Assembly (NCBI GenBank): GCA_026874595.1
Contig: CM049310.1
Coordinates: forward strand, 1,488,001-1,552,000
Length of the DNA stretch: 64,000 nt
Source of the DNA: Sipunculus nudus
Taxonomy: Eukaryota > Annelida > Sipuncula > Golfingiida > Sipunculidae
Direction: 5' to 3'
Numbering within the stretch: the stretch's first letter is position 1; every line of letters begins with the position of its first letter. The notes beneath the pieces were generated by a model that was given only the letters and a program-made list of their open reading frames with translations, made no database searches and was not told the origin of the DNA. This document shows positions 58,543 to 64,000 of the stretch, one piece after another. Both the position numbers and the translations under genes were made by a program.

Positions 58543-60184
58543 AGTCTGTTCTTGTTCGCTTTGTATGTCGTGCAAGGATATCTAAATTATCTAACTATCC
58601 AATTATCTGTGTTACAGAAGTGTGCAGAAGTATCCGTTAACCAGGGTCATATTTTAAGATTTGTGTTTTCTTAAGAGAAATTTAGTGTCAAACAAGCTTT
58701 GCAACTGAGAATATATAAGTCAAGAAATGTCATTTTACATATTTGATCTATTTTCTTCTGATCACCTCTTGAAAGAAATGCAAACTCACTATACTGGACT
58801 GAAGCACAGTAACTTAAATCAATCGATACCTTTAAAACTATTCTTCGTTTGCAGACAAACTTAACTAAGGTTAACTTTGCCACCACGTTGTCGCCCATCG
58901 ACTGTATGTTTCACAGGATTCTTACTTTATCTTAAAAAGTTATAATACAGCAGGGCCTATTACTGAGGGTTTCACAGGCCCACCAGGACAATGCATTTTT
59001 GCCTCAAATCGGCCACATTTACAGTAAAAGATACAATTATATTACGTTTAAACCAGGAAGCCAGGGGGAAATGAAAACTTCCCAGAGTATTTCTTGAAAT
59101 AACAGTAATTTTTATTTGTTCAAATCCATCTTAGCTTCACCTGGACCACTTTCAAAATACCTCATGTGTGAAATATTTTGCCATATTATGATGACTGCTA
59201 ATAAATTTAATATAAGATATTTATTATCACAGATTGTTTACATGAAAACACTGATGGTTTCAATCTAGCGTCTGCTTCACCGGTATTCATAATCTTTTGA
59301 GACAGAAACTTAATTAAAAGCTGTGTTTATTGTTTGCACCAGGAGTAAGTCATCAGAGTGTCATAAACATTCTTTAAACACACTTAACAAAATGAGTTCA
59401 TGACAAAATAAGAAATGTACACCAAGGCGGCTGGTTTCTTAACAAAAGTACAGAATCATGCAAAACAATAAAAGAAAAACACACGTGTGTCAACACGGAT
59501 ATTATGTGGGCTCCTAAATGTTTTACCATGCGTTTATGTTAGTACAATTGCTGTAAGTTTGTGCAATTGCTGTAATAATCATTAAGTATTGCGTTTTCAA
59601 TATGAGTAATATTCATTTTAAAGTTAAGACTTCAAACTTTTCTTAATAGTTCACAATGTATTGACTGCAGCTCTTGATTTAATCGCTTTCTAGTTTTTGC
59701 TTTGTTAATGTGTTTTCTTAATATGTCACTCATTTCTAAACTAGAAATTTCACATATCAGTACCTCTTCACATGGACATTTTTAATAAATATTCACTAAT
59801 TTAACGTGAACGTGATTAGTGAAGATTATTCAGGCAAAAATCTGTACACGTTGATGGCTTCTTCATATTATTATATATTATGATTGAAAAGAAGTCCTCT
59901 TCAGTGAAAACAAAATATTTTTTTTACTAGGATAATAAAAAGTGACTGGTCTTTTCCATAAATGTATCATTAGGAAGGAGTTATATTTCACAGAAAGGTA
60001 CAGAAATATGTAGACTTTAATTTTATATTTATGAGCTGCACGCAGGTTTTCTTTTTTTCCAGAGGTTTGTTAACAATCAAAAAGTTACCACAATTCGGTA
60101 CTCGTATCATTGTGCATGTTAAATATGTCATCTCCGGTACAAAAAATTCGGTAAACCCAAAAATATACCACCAAGGAACCCCGG
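57416..60184. other. non-coding gap; possible 5' region of locus 2
   Basis: No secure exon. On the minus strand an ATG at 58898 in fair context opens MGDNVVAK; a weak donor (GCAAA|GTTAAC) would leave two bases, which is what the exon at 55143 requires. A TA microsatellite lies at 58497-58540. Confidence 0.3.
58497..58540. repeat. (TA)n microsatellite
   Basis: About 21 TA dinucleotides. Confidence 0.95.
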
Positions 60185-60350
60185 AGAGGCGCACTCTTTA
60201 GTGAGTGAAACACGGCCGTTTGGCACGACTTCCCATTAAGCCTTCAGAACTGTCACCCTGGGTGCTGGCCGACTGTGAAAATCTCTCTAGCTGAGATTTG
60301 AACTCACGATCTCCCGGCTTTGAGTCCTGTGATCTGCCTTTGAGCCAGAG
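60185..60350 (-). mobile_element. tRNA-derived SINE head
   Basis: The minus strand reads TAGCTTCTCTGGCTCAAAGG, then a GGACTCAAAGCCGGGAGATC loop and CGTGAGTTCAAATCTCAGCT. The B box GAGTTCAAATC fits RNA polymerase III promoters, and the layout follows a tRNA from D arm to T arm. The stems are not well kept, and it runs into other sequence, so it is a SINE head rather than a working tRNA. Confidence 0.65.
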
Positions 60351-62172
60351 AAGCTAATCATTATTAGATAAATTATTGAATATATAATAAAATCGGTAAA
60401 ATTTTAGCAAAATAAGTATGGATACGGATTTATTGCAACAGACTTGGGTCGTGATGCATACAACAGAAAAAGATTACGTATTAATCTACTGATCCAAAAT
60501 GGGCAATATATAGAGCTTTGAAGAGCAAAGACTAACAAAAAAAAATCGGAAGGCTGAATTATTTAATTCAAGGTAGTTTCATTAGATACTAAGATGATAA
60601 TAAAAAATGTTACTAGCTTGGTTGCATATTTTTCAAAAATAGAATTTACTGTGCTCTGTTGGACCTTCATTTATAACCCCAAAATGAGGCTTAATGAATC
60701 AGTGTTTAGTATAAAAGGGTCAATGTATGCATAGATAGAACCTGAACACACTTTGAATTGTTTTGTGGTATCAGGGGAACTATTGTTGTATGTTTCTTTA
60801 TAATTTACAGGGCGCAAATATATTTTATGTAAACTACGGGTGGCACACCAGAGGATTTGCTGTTGTAAGAACAATTTAAGATTCAGTACTACATGAACAT
60901 GTATGACAAGATCATTTTCAAAATAGTTTTCAATTAAAATCATGACAGTATTCTTTATACTTTATTTAATTAAAGGACCAGCGGTATACCCATTGTTTCG
61001 ACCTATGACATCTATAGGATTTATTATGTTTGTCAACTGGCAGTCTCATGAACAGCTGGGAGAAAAAGGGGAAGGTTTTGTTACAGTTGAGTTGATGCGG
61101 GGACAGCGTCCAGGCGAGAATCTACCTGCGGAGAGATTTTGGTGGCAGGAGGGCGTGTATCGGCAAATATTAGAGAAAAATGGCGCTTTCTTTGGACCAC
61201 GCCCAATGCCTGAACTTTTATAAGGATGCGATTATTAACAAAGAATGATAATCAAACCACAATTGATATTTAAAACGAACAACAAAGCAAAATGTAGAAG
61301 GTATAATAATGGAAATGTGATATAAACTCAACATATTTAACTTAAATATAACAATTCTAGTAAAAACAAAAATTGTTCGAATTTTTATATGGTTCGATTT
61401 GATTCAGCATGCCCTAAATCATTGGAATCGATAAAAAATCATTATAATTGGACAAATGAGTCATTTTTTGTTACTAAAAGTCTGATCTAAAGGGGTTAAT
61501 GGCGGCCGTCTTGAAAAATGTCCCCCATCTTGAAATTTTTGTTGGCTCACATTTTTCTAGAGAATATAAATAATAAATTTTTTGTCACTGCACTTCTCTC
61601 CCTGACTGTAAGCGCTAACGCAATCAGCAAACGATGCTGAGCAGACTTGAGTTCTTGTCCAGTGATTGCCAAGGATGTGCCTATTGTTAAGGTAAGCAGG
61701 TGGCCAGTACAGGAGTACAGGACAGAGCATGTCGAAAATGTATGGAACATTTTTTTTCAAGAATGTAATTCATTTGATTATATGGTATAAGAATAACCAG
61801 TACGTGACTGGAAATATCTTATTATTTTATAACTGATATTTTTATATCAATTATTTAGATCCTGTTATGTACAAAATTAAATCTTCATATTTCACGATGT
61901 TGAAAGAAAGTCTGCAAAATTTATACTGTAAAATACCAATACTTTATTAAAAGACTTATTTAAAAGGAATAAAGCATAAAAGTGAACTAGATAACACGTG
62001 CTTATTCAAGTGATTGTAGTACTGGTATGAGTTAAAAGCGTAAGCTTTACAACATCAAGAATGTCAAAAGTCTATGCAGCAGACAGATTGTCTGAGTTTC
62101 CATGGCCAACATTGTAATTTATTAAAATGGACAGATTGAAATTCATAACTGGTATAATTAACACAGAAATGT
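60351..62172. other. non-coding gap
   Basis: AT-rich. A more GC-rich block at 61040-61220 is open for 93 plus-strand codons (from 60942) but its composition gives no family match. On the minus strand the same block shows TATAAAAG (61210-61217), GGGCGTGGTCC and a donor CAG|GTAGAT near 61133, as a promoter plus first exon might. Another CpG patch, GGCGGCCGTCTTG, lies at 61501. Confidence 0.3.
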
Positions 62173-62862
62173 TGTTACGGAACCTAATAACAACAGATCA
62201 TGTAGTCGTCACGAGCATGAATTTTGTTACGGAGATAAAATAATATCAGATTCTGCAACACTAGGCAGCGTGAAATGTCTAGGGGAATGAATAAAGAAGT
62301 CAGTGTTTTTGTTTAACAAACAATTATAATTTATTCTTAAAACAATCCTAACATCACAATACACTAAATCAATACAATTACCCAGTATAGCAAATAAAAT
62401 GTACAGTACCAGAGTGTCCGGAATCTTGGCTTTGATATCTGGATACCACCACTGTCAGAGCTCAACAAGTCCTTTAAAACCAATAATCCACGTATACAGT
62501 AATAATCCAAAGGCTAACTGGCGACAGTCTGTATTAAATCTGTATAAAATCCGTTAAATATCTGACACAACTGCAATTATCGGAAAGATCCCAAAACTAT
62601 CTCACACTCTTCCGTGTCCGCTGGAATTTTTCTCTCTGTCTCTCTCTGTTCTAGAATGGAAATTCCCAAAGAACAATACATACGCACATGAACGGACCTG
62701 AAAAATCTAGAACAAAGAACGCTGTGTTTCTACGCTTCACACCCCACACGCGAGCCAGCGCCCATAGTTCCCATAGCAACGACTATGCCTGCGCTACACG
62801 CATCGGAATGTCAACAGACACATGTAACACTCCTTCGCACAATAAAACAGACACCTGTTACA
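62173..62862 (-). mobile_element. solo LTR with 4-bp target duplication
   Basis: On the minus strand a 690-bp unit starts TGTAACAGGTGTC and ends GGTTCCGTAACA (TG..CA). It is flanked on both sides by ACAT (62863-62866 and 62169-62172), a 4-bp target duplication. Inside are a purine-rich AGAGAGAGACAGAGAGA line, a TTATACAGATT line and an AATAAA followed by a TTGTTTGTT stretch, as expected for transcription signals. No internal region or second LTR remains, so it is a solo LTR, probably of a Gypsy-like element. Confidence 0.7.
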
Positions 62863-63439
62863 ATGTATTTACCCATTATAACTTAATATACTTTTTGGAA
62901 AATGTAAACGCCATTAGCTTATCATGAACATTTTGGGTCTGCTCTGTATCCTTTTCAATATAAGAATAATTTAATCTTGTGTTTGTCTGTGCTTCTTTTT
63001 GCAACTGGAATTATTAAATGCCAACTGGCTGGTGAAAACGAATATATAGGTGCATTTCTGAATATCCATAGAGATTTATGGACTGTTCATCATGTTTTAG
63101 TAATTGGATGTTACAGATATGAAGCTTATTTGGCTGAGACCTGCTCTGTCAAGTAATCTGATGTAACTAATTTGTAGAGCCTTAATGTACTCTTAGAATT
63201 AGCCCTAAATTGGTTTCTATGATGAGGCCAGCATATTATGTTTATTCTAATCTCTACCATGGACTTGCAGGTTGTCTATAAATGGATGTATGTCGGGTCA
63301 GACTTGGCATTTTCAAGAGAACTTTCATCCAACGAATCAGGTGAACATTTAAAGTACTGTTAAACTCTTATGTAATTGAAACCTACGTTTGGTCATCAAA
63401 TAAAGTTAGGAGGAGAAATATGGATAAGTATGTCTCATA
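62863..63439. other. non-coding gap
   Basis: AT-rich sequence between two LTR elements; nothing recognised. Confidence 0.5.
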
Positions 63440-63697
63440 TGTCACGTGACAGCTTTGAAAAAAAAACTTTCTGTTGTGCGCGCTTTGAGGAGAGACTGGG
63501 CGGTATTTTCTGCAGAGAGGCTGTCCCAAAACTCTTGTATCGTGCACACAGCTATACTGCCCGGTTCTGTCAAGCGGACGGCATAGACTAAGGGAGACTA
63601 CCCTTCTGCTGTAACAACATGTCAACTGATCTGGAATAAAGTCAAGTGTCTATCAACCAAGTCTTATGTCTCTTGTGTTACACATCTTTATGTGACA
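63440..63697 (+). mobile_element. LTR of a retrotransposon running off the right edge
   Basis: A 258-bp unit starts TGTCACGTGACAGC and ends TTTATGTGACA, with inverted ends TGTCAC/GTGACA. It contains AATAAA near 63636 followed by a GT-rich line, the usual 3' processing layout. It is followed after three bases by TGGTGGAGACCGGG (63701), in the position of a tRNA primer binding site. The matching 3' LTR would lie outside the window. Confidence 0.6.
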
Positions 63698-64000
63698 TAA
63701 TGGTGGAGACCGGGTCCTGTACCTCTCTGTTCTACCAGCTGCAGATTCCTTAGTTGCCGAAGAACCAAAATGGACCAACCAAAGGTGAAATTGCCTACGA
63801 CTGGATTAATCCCGGGCAGAAGATCAAGCTGAGAGCACATAATCACAGCTTAACATCAGAACGTATGACAACTCTGCTGCTCAAAGTATAAACTTGCTAT
63901 GAACTTTCTCTTCAAACTTTAACTAATAGCTGCATTTTTTCCCCGAGTGCTCTGCTTGAGAAGATCAAACAAAACAACAGCCGAAAGTGTAGAACTGTGA
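63698..64000 (+). mobile_element. 5' internal region of the LTR element
   Basis: Primer-binding-site-like TGGTGGAGACCGGG at 63701 is followed by a leader and an ATG at 63770 that opens about 20 codons (MDQPKVKLPTTG and onward) before a stop. That is the usual place for a gag start, here either broken or not the true start. The rest lies outside the window. Confidence 0.5.

Noticed and set aside
60260-60345. Functional tRNA gene
   Set aside because: B box and overall layout are tRNA-like, but the arms do not pair well and it continues into other repeat sequence; called as a SINE head.
60942-61223. 93-codon plus-strand frame as a gene
   Set aside because: Start in AT-rich sequence, no splice sites or recognised motif; the GC-rich part is better explained as regulatory or old repeat DNA.

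Overview
The window reads as nuclear DNA of a repeat-rich invertebrate animal, most likely a marine bivalve mollusc. Reasons: AT-rich sequence, short exons with GT-AG borders scattered over tens of kilobases, no bacterial gene layout, non-LTR and LTR retrotransposon remains, tRNA-derived SINEs, and short dispersed modules (the GGTGGCGCCACC family, a unit ending in TATGCCCC..GGGGCATA-like sequence) of a kind I associate with bivalve genomes. The species call is inference only.

Two protein-coding loci can be supported, both on the minus strand. Locus 1 has exons at 11424-11702 and 1720-1863 that join in phase and encode the start of a protein resembling the region behind the FHA domain of kinesin-3 motors. 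Its 3' part lies left of the window. Possible upstream or neighbouring exons lie at 15959-16024, 12170-11703, 28462-28641 and in a CpG-rich promoter-like zone at 30.6-31.1 kb. Locus 2 has five phase-consistent exons between 55143 and 46327. They encode the last 144 residues of a small charged protein that I do not recognise; its first exon(s) lie further right.

Most of the window is repetitive. From left to right: a 42-bp array (1-1397); dispersed elements A and B (2.4-7.5 kb); minisatellites of 31, 31, 47, 34, 32, 43 and 44 bp (9.1-27.2 kb); retroposon tails and SINE-like sequence; a MITE (31.85-32.2 kb); a 33-bp array (34.9 kb); a 7.5-kb array of about 311 copies of a 24-bp unit (35437-42911); a cluster of dispersed elements (44-52 kb) interleaved with locus 2 exons; a dead LINE (52.9-54.7 kb); a solo LTR with a 4-bp target duplication (62173-62862); and the 5' LTR of another element running off the right end (63440-64000).

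The most unusual signals are three. The 24-bp array is open in three frames on two strands and has nested higher-order duplications. The 34-bp array looks like tandem amplification of an exon's own 5' splice site, giving some 22 donor-like sites in the intron. The kinesin-3-like product appears to begin just upstream of the post-FHA segment, without a motor domain. The very long open frames in this window are consequences of tandem repeats whose unit lacks stops, not evidence of genes.
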